64,000 nucleotides of DNA, taken from assembly GCF_032925565.1 (NCBI RefSeq), contig NZ_CP136708.1, positions 558,001-622,000 on the forward strand, read 5' to 3'. Positions 36,901 to 46,887 of the stretch are shown piece by piece. A program made the translations under genes and the position numbers. The DNA comes from Alteromonas sp. CI.11.F.A3. Lineage in GTDB: Bacteria > Pseudomonadota > Gammaproteobacteria > Enterobacterales > Alteromonadaceae. The notes beneath the pieces are model-generated. The model worked only from the letters and a program-made list of their open reading frames with translations, ran no database searches and was not told where the DNA came from. The number at the start of each line of letters is the position of its first letter. Within the stretch, counting starts at the first letter, position 1.

Positions 36901-38158
36901 CGGCAAAGTGGTTATTGTTTCTCGTTCAACAGAACTTACTGTTATCGATGAACAAGGTCGTGAGAAAGAGCGCTATAAAGTACCTTACGGTGCTGTACTT
37001 AGCGTGGATGACGGTGCAACTATTGCAGCTGGCGACGTTGTTGCTAACTGGGATCCGCATAGTCACCCAATCGTTACTGAACGTGCAGCTAAGATTAGCT
37101 TCGCCGACATCGACGACTCTAACACTGAGATGCAACAAGACGAACTAACTGGTCTTACGCGTATCGTAGTTAAAGATCTTGCGAAGAGTAACTCTAAAGA
37201 ACCTAAACTTATCCTAGAAAGTGATGAGTTCGGTCTTCAAGAGATTCGCCTACCAAGCTTTACCACTATCGAAGCGAAAGAAGGTAAGGTTGCTAACGAA
37301 GGTGACGTGTTAGCACGTATACCTCAAGAAAGCTCGAAGACACGTGATATCACGGGTGGTCTACCTCGCGTAGCCGACTTGTTTGAAGCACGTAAGCCTA
37401 AAGAGCCAGCTATCCTTGCTGAAGTTTCAGGTACTATTGGTTTCGGTAAAGAAACCAAAGGTAAGAAACGTTTGGTTATCACGCCGCCAGAGGGTGATGC
37501 ATACGAAGAGATGATTCCAAAATGGCGTCAACTTAACGTGTTTGAAGGTGAGAAAGTAGAACGTGGTGAAGTTATCGCCGATGGCCCTGAGTCACCGCAT
37601 GATATCTTGCGTCTACGTGGTATCTCTGCTGTAGCAAACTACATCGTGAACGAAGTTCAGGAAGTTTACCGTCTACAGGGTGTAAAAATTAACGATAAGC
37701 ACATCGAAGTTGTTATTCGTCAGATGTTGCGTAAGTGCGTTATTACCCATTCTGGTGATACTCAGTTCCTTGAAGGCGAACAAGTTGAAGTGTCTAACGT
37801 GAAAGTGACCAACCGTGAAGTTGAAAAACACGGTAAGATCCCAGCGCAGTATGAAACACAGCTGCTTGGTATCACTAAGGCGTCGCTTTCTACTGAGTCA
37901 TTCATCTCAGCTGCATCGTTCCAAGAAACAACACGAGTTCTTACCGAAGCTGCTGTTCAAGGTAAAGAAGATGACCTTCGCGGTCTGAAAGAAAACGTAA
38001 TCGTGGGTCGATTGATTCCAGCGGGTACAGGTTTCGCTTACCATGAACGTCGTGCACAACGTCGTAAAGAAGAAATCGAAGAAATGTCAGTTTCTGCTGC
38101 TGATGCAGAACAGGCACTAACCGAAGCGCTTAACGCCGGTGACGACTCAGCCGAATAA
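33992..38158 (+). CDS. rpoC: RNA polymerase beta' subunit
   Basis: The other large catalytic subunit, 1388 residues (E. coli 1407). The N-terminal zinc ribbon [20 protein letters not shown], the magnesium-binding NADFDGD motif (near residue 460), and the second zinc site (CGTFGG, then [11 protein letters not shown]) are all present. Starts with GTG 33992 behind GGGAGAG, as in many relatives. The C-terminal tail is shorter and acidic. Followed by a perfect palindrome and then the terminator overlapping the str promoter. Confidence 0.98.
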   Translation: MKDLLKFLKQQNKTEEFDNIRIGLASPDMIRSWSFGEVKKPETINYRTFKPERDGLFCARIFGPVKDYECLCGKYKRLKHRGVICEKCGVEVTLTKVRRERMGHIELASPVAHIWFLKSLPSRIGLMLDMTLRDIERVLYFESYVVTEPGMTTLERSQLLNEEDYLDALEEHGDEFDAKMGAEAVFDLLKVLDVDADVASMREELPSINSETKRKKITKRLKLLESFQQSGNKPEWMILTVLPVLPPDLRPLVPLDGGRFATSDLNDLYRRVINRNNRLKRLLDLAAPDIIVRNEKRMLQEAVDALLDNGRRGRAITGSNKRPLKSLADMIKGKQGRFRQNLLGKRVDYSGRSVITVGPTLRLHQCGLPKKMALELFKPFIYGKLEGRGLATTIKAAKKLVEREAPEVWDVLDDVIREHPVMLNRAPTLHRLGIQAFEPTLIEGKAIQLHPLVCAAYNADFDGDQMAVHVPLTIEAQLEARALMMSTNNILSPANGEPIIVPSQDVVLGLYYLTRDKVNGLGEAMVFTSPNEAEKAYRTGNAELHSRVKVRITEYDIDEDGVKTEKVTLTDTTVGRAIFSLMLPKGLPFEIINQAMGKKQISRLLNACYRTLGLKDTVIAADQIMYTGFHYAMIAGASVGIDDMVIPAAKKDIIDAAEAEVIEIQEQFQNGLVTAGERYNKVIDIWSNANEKVAKAMMDNLKTDIVINRDGEEEEQTSFNSVYMMADSGARGSAAQIRQLAGMRGLMAKPDGSIIETPITANFREGLNVLQYFISTHGARKGLADTALKTANSGYLTRRLVDVAQDLVITNDDCGTFGGVQMTPLIEGGDVVEPLRERVLGRVVAEDVVKPGTTEVLVERNVLLDEALVDMLEANSVDQIQVRSVITCDNDFGVCANCYGRDLARGHMVGSGESVGVIAAQSIGEPGTQLTMRTFHIGGAASRASAENSVQVKTAGSLKLHNEKSVRNSDGKVVIVSRSTELTVIDEQGREKERYKVPYGAVLSVDDGATIAAGDVVANWDPHSHPIVTERAAKISFADIDDSNTEMQQDELTGLTRIVVKDLAKSNSKEPKLILESDEFGLQEIRLPSFTTIEAKEGKVANEGDVLARIPQESSKTRDITGGLPRVADLFEARKPKEPAILAEVSGTIGFGKETKGKKRLVITPPEGDAYEEMIPKWRQLNVFEGEKVERGEVIADGPESPHDILRLRGISAVANYIVNEVQEVYRLQGVKINDKHIEVVIRQMLRKCVITHSGDTQFLEGEQVEVSNVKVTNREVEKHGKIPAQYETQLLGITKASLSTESFISAASFQETTRVLTEAAVQGKEDDLRGLKENVIVGRLIPAGTGFAYHERRAQRRKEEIEEMSVSAADAEQALTEALNAGDDSAE

Positions 38159-38168
38159 GGCATGATCG

Positions 38169-38192
38169 TAGGAGTACGTTAACGTACTCCTA
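38169..38192. repeat. perfect 24-bp palindrome after rpoC
   Basis: Arm TAGGAGTACGTT followed directly by its reverse complement, 10 bp after the rpoC stop. No T run, so an mRNA 3'-end stem or protein site is more likely than an intrinsic terminator. Confidence 0.75.
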
Positions 38193-38252
38193 ACAAATTG
38201 GCATGTTAAGCTGACAGATTGCAGTTAAATGGCTGCTTAACCTTTGTACAGC

Positions 38253-38281
38253 TTGACACGCCGAGCTATGATCATTAATAT
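38253..38281 (+). promoter_or_regulatory. str operon promoter
   Basis: TTGACA (38253-38258), 17-bp spacer, TAATAT (38276-38281), then CCGCGACCC as a GC-rich discriminator. Near-consensus and strong. The predicted start near 38288 lies inside the 5' arm of the next hairpin. Confidence 0.82.
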
Positions 38282-38282
38282 T

Positions 38283-38339
38283 CCGCGACCCGATTTTGGA
38301 TGACCTCTAAAAGGCAGAAGAAAATGGGCGCGGTTTTTT
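38283..38339 (+). terminator. terminator of rpoC overlapping the str promoter
   Basis: CCGCG-A-CCC-G-ATTTT pairs with AAAAT-GGG-CGCGG (38321-38333) and is followed by six T. Transcripts from rpoC would contain the full stem, whereas those starting at the str promoter would lack most of the left arm. Confidence 0.7.
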
Positions 38340-38415
38340 GTATCAGAGCTCAGTTAATGCTGACAAGCACAGTGTTAACATTGAATGAGTGACGTTAGAA
38401 AAGTCGCTTTAATGG

Positions 38416-38440
38416 ACCCAATCAGAGTGATTGGGTTTTT
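38416..38440 (+). terminator. intrinsic-terminator-like hairpin in the rpsL leader
   Basis: ACCCAATCA-GAG-TGATTGGGT followed by five T, only 25 bp before the rpsL start. It lies downstream of the str promoter, so it may act as an attenuator. Confidence 0.75.
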
Positions 38441-38465
38441 GTAGTTTTTAATCAGGAGCTAGTTA

Positions 38466-38840
38466 ATGGCAACAGTTAACCAGTTAGTCCGCAAGCCGCG
38501 CAAAAAGCCCGTTGAAAAAAGCAACGTAGCTGCATTGCAAGCTTGTCCTCAAAGACGCGGTGTATGTACTCGTGTATATACTACTACGCCTAAGAAACCA
38601 AACTCTGCACTACGTAAAGTATGTCGTGTACGTCTAACTAACGGTTTTGAAGTTTCTTCATACATCGGTGGTGAAGGTCACAACCTACAAGAGCACAGTG
38701 TAGTACTTATCCGTGGTGGTCGTGTTAAAGATCTACCAGGTGTTCGTTATCACACAGTTCGCGGTACATTAGACTGCGCAGGTGTAAACGATCGTAAGCA
38801 AGCCCGTTCTAAGTACGGTGCGAAGAAGCCTAAGTCTTAA
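38466..38840 (+). CDS. rpsL: 30S ribosomal protein S12
   Basis: Decoding-centre protein of 124 residues. The streptomycin-determining segments are wild type: [13 protein letters not shown] and [12 protein letters not shown] keep both critical lysines. Start ATG follows AGGAG. It is the first gene of rpsL-rpsG-fusA-tuf. The leader of about 180 nt carries a terminator-like hairpin. Codon use is highly biased. Confidence 0.98.
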   Translation: MATVNQLVRKPRKKPVEKSNVAALQACPQRRGVCTRVYTTTPKKPNSALRKVCRVRLTNGFEVSSYIGGEGHNLQEHSVVLIRGGRVKDLPGVRYHTVRGTLDCAGVNDRKQARSKYGAKKPKS

Positions 38841-38914
38841 CGGTTCTCCGTTAGTAAGGCCAAACTGAAGTTTAAGAGTTTTGGGTAATTCCTGAATTCA
38901 TACGGAGAATAGAA

Positions 38915-39385
38915 ATGCCAAGAAGAAGAGTCGTAGGTCAACGTAAAATCCTACCAGAGCCAAAATTTAGCTCACAACTGCTTGCAAAATTCATGAATGT
39001 CGTAATGCTTGACGGCAAGAAGTCAGTCGCTGAAAAAATCGTTTACGGTGCGCTCGATATTGTTGCTGAAAAAACCAGCAAAGCTCACCTAGATGTATTC
39101 GAAGAAGCACTTGATAACATCCGTCCTACTGTAGAGGTTAAATCTCGTCGTGTAGGTGGTTCAACTTATCAAGTACCAGTAGAAGTTCGTCCAGTTCGTC
39201 GTAATGCCCTAGGTATGCGTTGGTTGGTAGATGCTGCTCGTAAACGTGGCGAAAAGTCTATGGCTCAACGCCTAGCTGCTGAAATGATTGATGCATCAGA
39301 AAACAAAGGTTCTGCGGTTAAGAAACGTGAAGACGTTCACCGTATGGCCGAAGCAAACAAAGCGTTTGCTCATTACCGTTGGTAA
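38915..39385 (+). CDS. rpsG: 30S ribosomal protein S7
   Basis: Primary 16S rRNA-binding protein that nucleates assembly of the 30S head, 156 residues as in E. coli. Begins [18 protein letters not shown] and contains the signature [22 protein letters not shown]. In E. coli S7 represses its operon through the rpsL-rpsG gap. Here that gap is 74 bp, and I did not resolve the structure. Followed 27 bp later by fusA. Confidence 0.98.
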   Translation: MPRRRVVGQRKILPEPKFSSQLLAKFMNVVMLDGKKSVAEKIVYGALDIVAEKTSKAHLDVFEEALDNIRPTVEVKSRRVGGSTYQVPVEVRPVRRNALGMRWLVDAARKRGEKSMAQRLAAEMIDASENKGSAVKKREDVHRMAEANKAFAHYRW

Positions 39386-39412
39386 TAAACGTAATATAAC
39401 TGAGAGAGATGT

Positions 39413-41518
39413 ATGCCTCGTAAGACCTCGATTGAGCGTTACCGCAATATTGGTATTGTGGCTCATGTGGACGCGGGTAAAACCACGACCACAGAGAGAG
39501 TCCTGTTTTATACAGGGTTGTCTCATAAAATCGGTGAAGTGCATGATGGTGCCGCAACCATGGACTGGATGGAACAAGAGCAGGAGCGTGGTATTACTAT
39601 CACGTCTGCTGCAACGACTTGTTTCTGGTCAGGCATGGAAAAGCAGTTTGATCAGCATCGTATAAACATTATAGACACGCCAGGACACGTGGACTTTACC
39701 ATTGAGGTAGAACGTTCATTACGAGTTCTGGATGGGGCTGTAGTGGTGTTTTGCGGGTCTTCTGGGGTTGAACCTCAATCAGAGACAGTCTGGCGACAGG
39801 CTGACAAATATGAGGTGCCACGTCTCGTGTTCATCAATAAGATGGACCGAGCTGGCGCCGATTTTGAGCGTGTTGTGGGTCAAATCCGTAAACGCTTAGG
39901 CGCAAACTGTGTTCCTATTCAATTGAACATGGGCGCTGAAGAAGAATTCCATGGCGTTATCGATCTTATTAAGATGAAAGCCATAAACTGGAATGCCGAA
40001 GACATGGGTATGACTTTTGCCTATGAAGATATTCCAGCGCAATATTTAGACAACGCACAAAAGTATCGTACAGAGATGATTGAAGCAGCTGCTGAAGCCT
40101 CTGACGAACTAATGGATAAGTATTTAGAAGGCGAAGAGCTAACTGAAGCTGAAATCCGACTTGGTTTACGTACCCGTACACTGAACAACGAAATTGTTCT
40201 TGCCACCTGTGGCAGCGCCTTCAAAAACAAAGGTGTTCAGGCTGTACTAGACGCGGTAGTAGAATACTTACCGTCACCAAGTGAAGTGAAAGCTATTACG
40301 GGTGTTTTAGACGATAAAAATGAAACTGAAGCTGAGCGTCATGCAGACGACAGCGAGCCATTCTCGGCCCTGGCATTTAAAATCGCTACCGACCCATTCG
40401 TAGGAACGCTGACTTTCTTCCGTTGTTATTCTGGTGTTGTTAATACTGGTGATACGGTATACAACCCGGTGAAAGGTAAACGCGAGCGTTTTGGACGTAT
40501 AGTTCAAATGCACGCCAAAGACCGTGAAGAAATTAAAGAAGTTCGTGCAGGCGATATCGCCGCAGCCATTGGTCTTAAAGATGTGACCACAGGTGATACG
40601 CTTTGCGATCCGAATAATGTCATTACACTAGAGCGTATGGAATTCCCTGACCCGGTAATTTCTATCGCTGTAGAGCCTCGCTCTCAGGCTGACCAAGAAA
40701 AGATGGGACTCGCGTTAGGTAAGCTAGCCGCTGAAGATCCGTCATTTAAGGTTAAGACTGATGAAGAGTCTGGCCAAACGATTATCTCTGGTATGGGTGA
40801 GCTTCACCTTGATATCATTGTTGATCGTATGAAACGCGAATTTAAGGTTGAATGTAACGTAGGTAAACCTCAGGTTGCTTATCGTGAGACCATTCGTAAG
40901 AAAGTAGAAGTTGAAGGTAAATTCGTACGTCAGTCTGGCGGCCGTGGCCAATTTGGTCATGTATGGCTTCGTATTGAGCCACAAGCTGAAGAAGGCGCAG
41001 GCTACGAATTTGTTAATGACATCACCGGTGGTGTGGTACCAAAAGAGTTTATACCAGCGGTTGATAAAGGAATTCAGGAGCAGTTGCAAAGTGGTGTTGT
41101 AGCAGGGTATCCGGTACTTGATGTAAAGGTAACTTTGTTCGACGGTTCGTACCATGATGTTGACTCTTCTGAAATGGCGTTTAAGATCGCCGGCTCTATG
41201 GGTTTCAAAAAAGGCGCCGCAGAAGCAAATCCGGTGTTGCTTGAACCCATGATGAAAGTTGAAGTAACTACTCCAGAAGACTGGATGGGTGATGTGGTTG
41301 GTGACCTAAATCGTCGTCGCGGCATGATCGAAGGTATGGAAGAAGGCGTAGCAGGTATTAAAATAGTACGTGCTAAGGTGCCGCTTTCAGAAATGTTCGG
41401 GTATGCTACTGACTTGCGTTCACAAACGCAGGGTCGCGCATCATACTCTATGGAGTTCTTCAATTATTCTGAGGCGCCTAAAAATGTGGCGCAGGCTATT
41501 ATTGAATCTAGAATTTAA
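39413..41518 (+). CDS. fusA: elongation factor G
   Basis: Ribosomal translocase GTPase of 701 residues (E. coli 704). G motifs are complete: [12 protein letters not shown] (G1), RGITI (G2), DTPGHVDF (G3), NKMD (G4), and the GSAF segment. Domain IV has the GGRGQFGHV motif and domain V the [14 protein letters not shown] run. Codon use, especially in the first third, is visibly less optimised (AGA, GTC, CTG, GGG) than in rpsL or tuf. Gene order argues it is the main EF-G, although a second copy elsewhere is possible. Confidence 0.96.
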   Translation: MPRKTSIERYRNIGIVAHVDAGKTTTTERVLFYTGLSHKIGEVHDGAATMDWMEQEQERGITITSAATTCFWSGMEKQFDQHRINIIDTPGHVDFTIEVERSLRVLDGAVVVFCGSSGVEPQSETVWRQADKYEVPRLVFINKMDRAGADFERVVGQIRKRLGANCVPIQLNMGAEEEFHGVIDLIKMKAINWNAEDMGMTFAYEDIPAQYLDNAQKYRTEMIEAAAEASDELMDKYLEGEELTEAEIRLGLRTRTLNNEIVLATCGSAFKNKGVQAVLDAVVEYLPSPSEVKAITGVLDDKNETEAERHADDSEPFSALAFKIATDPFVGTLTFFRCYSGVVNTGDTVYNPVKGKRERFGRIVQMHAKDREEIKEVRAGDIAAAIGLKDVTTGDTLCDPNNVITLERMEFPDPVISIAVEPRSQADQEKMGLALGKLAAEDPSFKVKTDEESGQTIISGMGELHLDIIVDRMKREFKVECNVGKPQVAYRETIRKKVEVEGKFVRQSGGRGQFGHVWLRIEPQAEEGAGYEFVNDITGGVVPKEFIPAVDKGIQEQLQSGVVAGYPVLDVKVTLFDGSYHDVDSSEMAFKIAGSMGFKKGAAEANPVLLEPMMKVEVTTPEDWMGDVVGDLNRRRGMIEGMEEGVAGIKIVRAKVPLSEMFGYATDLRSQTQGRASYSMEFFNYSEAPKNVAQAIIESRI

Positions 41519-41534
41519 TCTAAATGAAGGTTCG

Positions 41535-41562
41535 GTCCGGTCCCGTATTGGGTCGGACTTTT
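41535..41562 (+). terminator. hairpin with short T run between fusA and tuf
   Basis: GTCCG-GT-CCC pairs with GGG-T-CGGAC and is followed by TTTT. Probably a partial terminator or processing stem. Confidence 0.5.
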
Positions 41563-41569
41563 AACTTAG

Positions 41570-42763
<1,194 letters not shown>

Positions 42764-42789
42764 TCTAAGCAAACCAAAAGCATTAAAGA

Positions 42790-42815
42790 AAGGCGCTCAT
42801 TAGAGCGCCTTTTTT
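42790..42815 (+). terminator. terminator of the str operon
   Basis: AAGGCGCTC-ATTA-GAGCGCCTT followed by T run. Confidence 0.93.
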
Positions 42816-42839
42816 GTGCGCGGAATTTTGCGGCGTAGG

Positions 42840-42941
42840 GAAGGGCTTTGTGCGCCTCTGAAACCCGGCGTAAACCCATCCATGGGGCCTTCGCTACAGC
42901 ATCCATGCTGTAGAGAGTTTCCGAGGCGCACAAAGCCCTTC
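42840..42941. repeat. palindromic repeat copy 4
   Basis: Outer arms 42840-42864 and 42917-42941 are complementary over 25 bp with one mismatch (GAAGGGCTTTGTGCGCCTC against its reverse complement). Inside are the lead CATCCATGGGGCCTTCG and the core CTACAGCAT-CC-ATGCTGTAG (42894-42913). The core is as in the 4.9-5.2 kb copies, but the outer arm sequence is unrelated to theirs. Confidence 0.88.
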
Positions 42942-43015
42942 CTTCTGAACAGCCGAATAAGGCTTACCGTTGAATATTAATAATAGTTGCGAGTAGAAGC
43001 CCATGTGAAACGCGG

Positions 43016-43071
43016 AGTGTATCCATCCATGGGGCTTTCGCTACAGCATCCATGCTACTGATGGCTACACT
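43016..43071. repeat. palindromic repeat copy 5, degenerate
   Basis: Arms AGTGTATCCATC (43016-43027) and GATGGCTACACT (43060-43071) with one mismatch enclose CCATGGGGCTTTCGCTACAG and an eroded core (AGCATCCATGCT). A further decayed fragment (CCATAGCATCTATACC) follows near 43083. The rest of the 480-bp gap holds only the Fur-like site and a promoter. Confidence 0.8.
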
Positions 43072-43140
43072 TGAATCCTTCGCCATAGCATCTATACCTT
43101 TATACCCTTGTTAAATGACTATGATCGCGAAGTAACGATA

Positions 43141-43167
43141 AATGCGAGAATAAATCTCATTTGCATT
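43141..43167. promoter_or_regulatory. Fur-box-like palindrome
   Basis: GAGAAT-A-AATCTC inside wider AATGC...GCATT symmetry, immediately upstream of the -35 of the iron-linked cluster. It fits the 7-1-7 Fur pattern imperfectly. Confidence 0.5.
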
Positions 43168-43194
43168 GAGTCACTGTGTAAAATCTGTATTATC
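43166..43194 (+). promoter_or_regulatory. promoter of the PepSY-DUF2271-DUF4198-reductase cluster
   Basis: TTGAGT (43166-43171), 17 bp, TATTAT (43189-43194); it overlaps the Fur-like site edge, which would suit repression by iron-loaded Fur. Confidence 0.5.
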
Positions 43195-43244
43195 TATCAC
43201 CTCGAACGTTGAAATAGCCTTGAATAAGGAATAGCAAAATATCT

Positions 43245-43844
43245 ATGCGCTTCTCATTAGGCAGCATTAGGCAATGGCATTGGATAAGCGGGGCGTGGTG
43301 TCTTGTCGGCATATTACTGTTTTCCTTAACGGGTATAACGCTTAATCACGCTGCTGATATTCCAGCCAACAAAAAAATAACTGAAATAGATGCATCGTTG
43401 CCTGCATCTGTAATAGATGAATTTGTGGCTTTGCCAGAAGGTGAAGCTGTTATTCCTGATGTCTTAGTGGATTTCGTATCTGATAAATATGATGTTGCTA
43501 TCCCCGCTTCGGTGGTGGGTGAATGGGACGGTATCGAATTTTATGCCGCGTGGCCTGGGCCGGGCACTGATAGTTGGGTCGCTGTAGACAGCGAACTTGA
43601 AATGGTTACCTATGAAAGCGTGGATAGAGGGTGGATTTCGTATTTCAACGATCTTCATAAAGGTAGGAATACCGGAGCAGTGTGGCCGTGGTTTATTGAT
43701 GTGTTTGCTGTTGCCTGCATTATTTTTAGTGTCACAGGTTTGCAGTTACTTATGCGTCATGCATCAAGTAGAGCATCCACCTGGCCTGTAACTGTTCTGG
43801 GCGTATTAATCCCATTTGTCATTTTGCTGTTATTTGTGCATTAG
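43245..43844 (+). CDS. PepSY-associated membrane protein
   Basis: A 199-residue inner-membrane protein with an N-terminal helix (about 15-35, starting IRQWHWISGAWCLVGILLFSLTGITLNH) and two C-terminal helices (about 150-170 and 178-198). The IRQWHWISG...FSLTGITLNH opening and the final HKGRNTGAVWPWFIDVFAV segment are typical of PepSY-associated TM proteins found with siderophore uptake or ferric reductase genes. It heads a four-gene cluster with DUF2271, DUF4198 and a flavodoxin reductase. A role in electron transfer for iron release is plausible but inferred. Confidence 0.8.
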   Translation: MRFSLGSIRQWHWISGAWCLVGILLFSLTGITLNHAADIPANKKITEIDASLPASVIDEFVALPEGEAVIPDVLVDFVSDKYDVAIPASVVGEWDGIEFYAAWPGPGTDSWVAVDSELEMVTYESVDRGWISYFNDLHKGRNTGAVWPWFIDVFAVACIIFSVTGLQLLMRHASSRASTWPVTVLGVLIPFVILLLFVH

Positions 43845-43880
43845 CGGTTTGGGGATGTGAACTTGAAAAGGAGTGAAACA

Positions 43881-44411
43881 ATGAAAGTGCGAAATAGACT
43901 TGCGATAGCGTCTGGAGCGCTAGGGCTAATGTTAGCCTCATCGGTCTCTATGGCTGCGCAGTCAGTAACGCTTGATATAGCTTTGCCTCAGCTAGATGTT
44001 GCTGAGTATCACAAACCGTATGTGGCTGTGTGGATAGAAAACAGCAAGCGTAAATCTACTCAGGTCGCGGTGTGGTATGACGTTGATATGCGTGAACACG
44101 AAGGTAAAGAATGGCTTAAGGATCTTAGGCAGTGGTGGCGTCGTGGTGGTAGAAGTTTAGATTTACCTTACGACGGTTTAACCAGTGCAACAAAAGGCCC
44201 GGGTGCGCACGTTATCGATACTCAACTTAATAGCGCGCTTTCGAAGTTAAGTGACGGCGATTATACCCTTCGTGTAGAAGCGTCTCGTGAAGTGGGGGGC
44301 AGAGAGGTGTTATCAATTCCATTTAGTCTCCCGTTATCAGCTCAAGCACTTCCAGTCACATTGGAAGGCAAATCAGAAATTGGGCGCGTTTCATTGCGTC
44401 TGGAAGATTAA
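43881..44411 (+). CDS. DUF2271 periplasmic protein
   Basis: A 176-residue exported protein. The signal peptide (RNRLAIASGALGLMLASSVSMAA) has a likely cleavage after AMA-type SMAA. The mature domain matches DUF2271: YHKPYVAVWIENSKRKSTQVAVWYD, then WLKDLRQWWRRGGR, and a final beta region. The frame is open from GTG 43857, but ATG 43881 has an AAGGAG site 7 nt upstream. Members are regularly encoded between a PepSY protein and a DUF4198 protein, as here. Biochemical role unknown; probably part of an iron/siderophore reduction system in the periplasm. Confidence 0.85.
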   Translation: MKVRNRLAIASGALGLMLASSVSMAAQSVTLDIALPQLDVAEYHKPYVAVWIENSKRKSTQVAVWYDVDMREHEGKEWLKDLRQWWRRGGRSLDLPYDGLTSATKGPGAHVIDTQLNSALSKLSDGDYTLRVEASREVGGREVLSIPFSLPLSAQALPVTLEGKSEIGRVSLRLED

Positions 44412-44430
44412 TAAACTCTCAGAGGACATT

Positions 44431-45264
44431 ATGAAAAAATTATCGGCAACTACATCACTGGTTGCGTTAGCTGCAACATTAGCAGTTTCATTTTCTGCCA
44501 GCGCTCACCGAGCATGGCTATTGCCAAGCTCAACAGTTCTGTCGGGTGAAGAAACATACGTAACGTTTGATGCCGCTATATCAAACACTATTTTTCACCC
44601 TGATCATTTTGCAATGAATACTGACAATTTAGTGGTGACTGCGCCTAGTGGTGAAACCATAGAAACTGAAAATAGTGCACGTGGAAAGTATCGCACTACT
44701 TTCGATGTGAAATTAGAAGAGGAAGGCACCTTTAAAATCACGTCTTTCAGTTCTGGTATACGCGCTTTTTGGAAAGATGAAGAGGGTAACCGTAAAATGT
44801 GGCCTGGTCGCGGTAAGCCTTATGTCGCAGAAGAGTTCGCTACATCAGTACCTAAAGAAGCGACCGATTTAAGTGTGACTCAAGGTTCACGCCGTGTTGA
44901 AACCTTCGTTACCCTTGGTGCGCCTTCAGAAAAGGTATTTACACCAACTAACGAAGGCTTAGAGCTTATCCCAGTAACTCACCCTAATGATTTGTTTGCT
45001 ACCGAAACCGCTACCTTTACTTTACTTATTGATGGTGAGCCAGCAGAAGGCGCAGAAGTTGAAGTGGTGCGTGGCGGTATGCGTTATAGAAACAACCAAG
45101 AAATGATTTCGGTAACATCAAATAACGAAGGACAAATTGACATTACCTGGCCACAAGCAGGTATGTATTTTGTAGAAATTAGTTACAAAGATGATAAAGC
45201 TGAAAAGCCAGCAACGGTAAGAACCGGAAGTTACTCAGGTACCTTTGAAGTGCTACCACTGTAA
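44431..45264 (+). CDS. DUF4198 periplasmic protein
   Basis: A 277-residue exported protein. Signal peptide MKKLSATTSLVALAATLAVSFSASA-H, leaving an N-terminal histidine on the mature chain (HRAWLLPSS), as is common in DUF4198/NikM-like proteins where it may bind metal. The body is beta-rich, with a carboxypeptidase-regulatory-like Ig fold at the C-terminus (FTLLIDGEPAEGAEVEVVRGG). An ORF extends 48 codons upstream inside the DUF2271 gene, but ATG 44431 with AGAGGA is the obvious start. Third gene of the iron-linked cluster. Confidence 0.87.
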   Translation: MKKLSATTSLVALAATLAVSFSASAHRAWLLPSSTVLSGEETYVTFDAAISNTIFHPDHFAMNTDNLVVTAPSGETIETENSARGKYRTTFDVKLEEEGTFKITSFSSGIRAFWKDEEGNRKMWPGRGKPYVAEEFATSVPKEATDLSVTQGSRRVETFVTLGAPSEKVFTPTNEGLELIPVTHPNDLFATETATFTLLIDGEPAEGAEVEVVRGGMRYRNNQEMISVTSNNEGQIDITWPQAGMYFVEISYKDDKAEKPATVRTGSYSGTFEVLPL

Positions 45265-45303
45265 GCTCAGCTTAAGCATTTACTGAGATATTTTAAAAGT
45301 ACC

Positions 45304-46887
45304 ATGACTGAAACTCACCGTTTACTCATTGCACTATCTAGCATCACGCTTTATGTGTTGTGGGTAGCGGTGATTTTTTATAAAAGTAACAAGAAGCGCT
45401 GTGCGACAAATGTCGCTACAGACAAAAAAAATAGTACGAACGTTGATAGTAGCGATAGTAAAAACCAAACCTTGATTGTTTATGCTAGCCAAACTGGCAC
45501 CGCCGAAAAGATTGCGCGGGCTAAAGCAGCTGCACTGGCCGAAAGCGAAGCGATTTCCCTGGTTTCCATGGCTTCTTTAAATATTGCAATGCTTGGTAAT
45601 GTATCAAAGGCACTGTTTGTGGTTAGCACTTATGGTGAAGGTGAGCCGCCAGATGCAGGTACTCGCTTTTATCATGCTTTGCAGCGAGCAAAAAAGAGTG
45701 GTGCTACGCCGCTATCAAACTTGTCATTCGAAGTTATCGGGTTGGGAAGTCGAGAATACAAACAGTTTTGCCGTTTTGCAGTCTCTCTTTATGAGAACAT
45801 GCGCTTACTTGGCGGCACGCCATTAACCTCGCTCACTACATTAGATAGTGGAAAGGGTGAACATTTAGCTCACCTTGAATCATTGGTAAATGAACCATCT
45901 AAACAAATTCAACCTTGGGTATTAGCACACCGCAAACAACTTAATCAAGACGATACCCGAGGCTTGTATGCAATTACCTTAAAGCAGCCTCAATCAGCCC
46001 ATGAGAATGGCGCAGCGCCAATAACGTGGGAAGCGGGAGATATCATTGATATTTACCCTGATATGGCGCACGAGAAGGAGCCCTCAAGCGAGTTCCTGAC
46101 TAAGCCCTCAAGCGAGTTCTGGACTAAGCACTCAAGCGAGTCCTTGACAAAGCCTTTAACAAAGCCCTTAAGAAAACTAGTCGGACGTTCGTATACCATA
46201 GCGTCAGCGCCCGAAGAAGGTGATTTAAAATTGGTAGTAAGAGAGGTACGAAAAGCGAAAGGAGAGCTTGGCTATGGCTCGGGCTTTTTAACGCACAAGC
46301 TACTTCAGAAACAAACTGCCTATGCACAAATACGCAAAAATACTAATGCGGTCATTACCGATACCCAATGCCCCTTAGTGCTTATAGCAGCGGGAAGCGG
46401 AATCGCCGGTGTAAGGGCTCAACTTGCTAAACGAGCCATGCTTAAAGAAAGTGGTCCAGTATGGATTTTTTATGGTGAACGAGACTCAGAACTCGATAAC
46501 GTTTTAAGTGAGGCGCTATCACCCTTTCACAATGCGCCGTGCATTTATAAAACCTCTACTATTTTTTCGAAGTCTTCTTTAGGTTCTGCCACTGAGTCTA
46601 AAAAGTATGTTCAGCATATGATAGTAGAACAGGCCGAGGCCTTAAAAGCGTTCCTAGGTTCTAGTTCTGGTAAAACCATTAGCTCTAACTCCGGTAAAGC
46701 CCCTAATTCCAGTAAAAGCACTAACAGCGATGCTAGTCCTTACACTGGCCGTGATGGACAAATTTATGTATGCGGTAATTTTGATGGGATGGGTAAAGGC
46801 GTCGATGCTGCCCTACGAGATGTGTTGGGTGAAGCGCAGTACTCCACGTTTATCGAAAAAAGACGGTATCATAGAGATCTCTATTAA
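45304..46887 (+). CDS. membrane-anchored flavodoxin/NADPH reductase (sulfite-reductase flavoprotein type)
   Basis: A 527-residue diflavin reductase: one N-terminal membrane helix (about 8-26), flavodoxin domain (LIVYASQTGTAEKIA, STYGEGEPPDAG), FAD-binding domain with RSYTIAS, and an NADPH domain (AAGSGIAGVRAQL, GPVWIFYGERD, final YVCGNFDGMGKGVDAAL). It probably passes electrons to the PepSY partner for ferric-siderophore reduction; similar genes end DUF2271/DUF4198 clusters. Two low-complexity insertions are odd: three 8-residue repeats (SSEFLTKP-like, DNA repeat 46080-46151) and a Ser/Lys/Asn stretch near residues 458-480. Confidence 0.86.
   Translation: MTETHRLLIALSSITLYVLWVAVIFYKSNKKRCATNVATDKKNSTNVDSSDSKNQTLIVYASQTGTAEKIARAKAAALAESEAISLVSMASLNIAMLGNVSKALFVVSTYGEGEPPDAGTRFYHALQRAKKSGATPLSNLSFEVIGLGSREYKQFCRFAVSLYENMRLLGGTPLTSLTTLDSGKGEHLAHLESLVNEPSKQIQPWVLAHRKQLNQDDTRGLYAITLKQPQSAHENGAAPITWEAGDIIDIYPDMAHEKEPSSEFLTKPSSEFWTKHSSESLTKPLTKPLRKLVGRSYTIASAPEEGDLKLVVREVRKAKGELGYGSGFLTHKLLQKQTAYAQIRKNTNAVITDTQCPLVLIAAGSGIAGVRAQLAKRAMLKESGPVWIFYGERDSELDNVLSEALSPFHNAPCIYKTSTIFSKSSLGSATESKKYVQHMIVEQAEALKAFLGSSSGKTISSNSGKAPNSSKSTNSDASPYTGRDGQIYVCGNFDGMGKGVDAALRDVLGEAQYSTFIEKRRYHRDLY
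46080..46163 (+). repeat. in-frame 24-bp tandem repeat inside the reductase gene
   Basis: Three consecutive 24-bp units (46080-46103, 46104-46127, 46128-46151) beginning GCCCTCAAGCGAG, then a 12-bp half unit. They encode PSSEFLTK, PSSEFWTK and HSSESLTK. Confidence 0.9.

Noticed and set aside
36606..37148. 180-codon plus-strand frame inside rpoC
   Set aside because: Out-of-frame reading of a highly conserved gene; long shadow frames arise from its codon bias.
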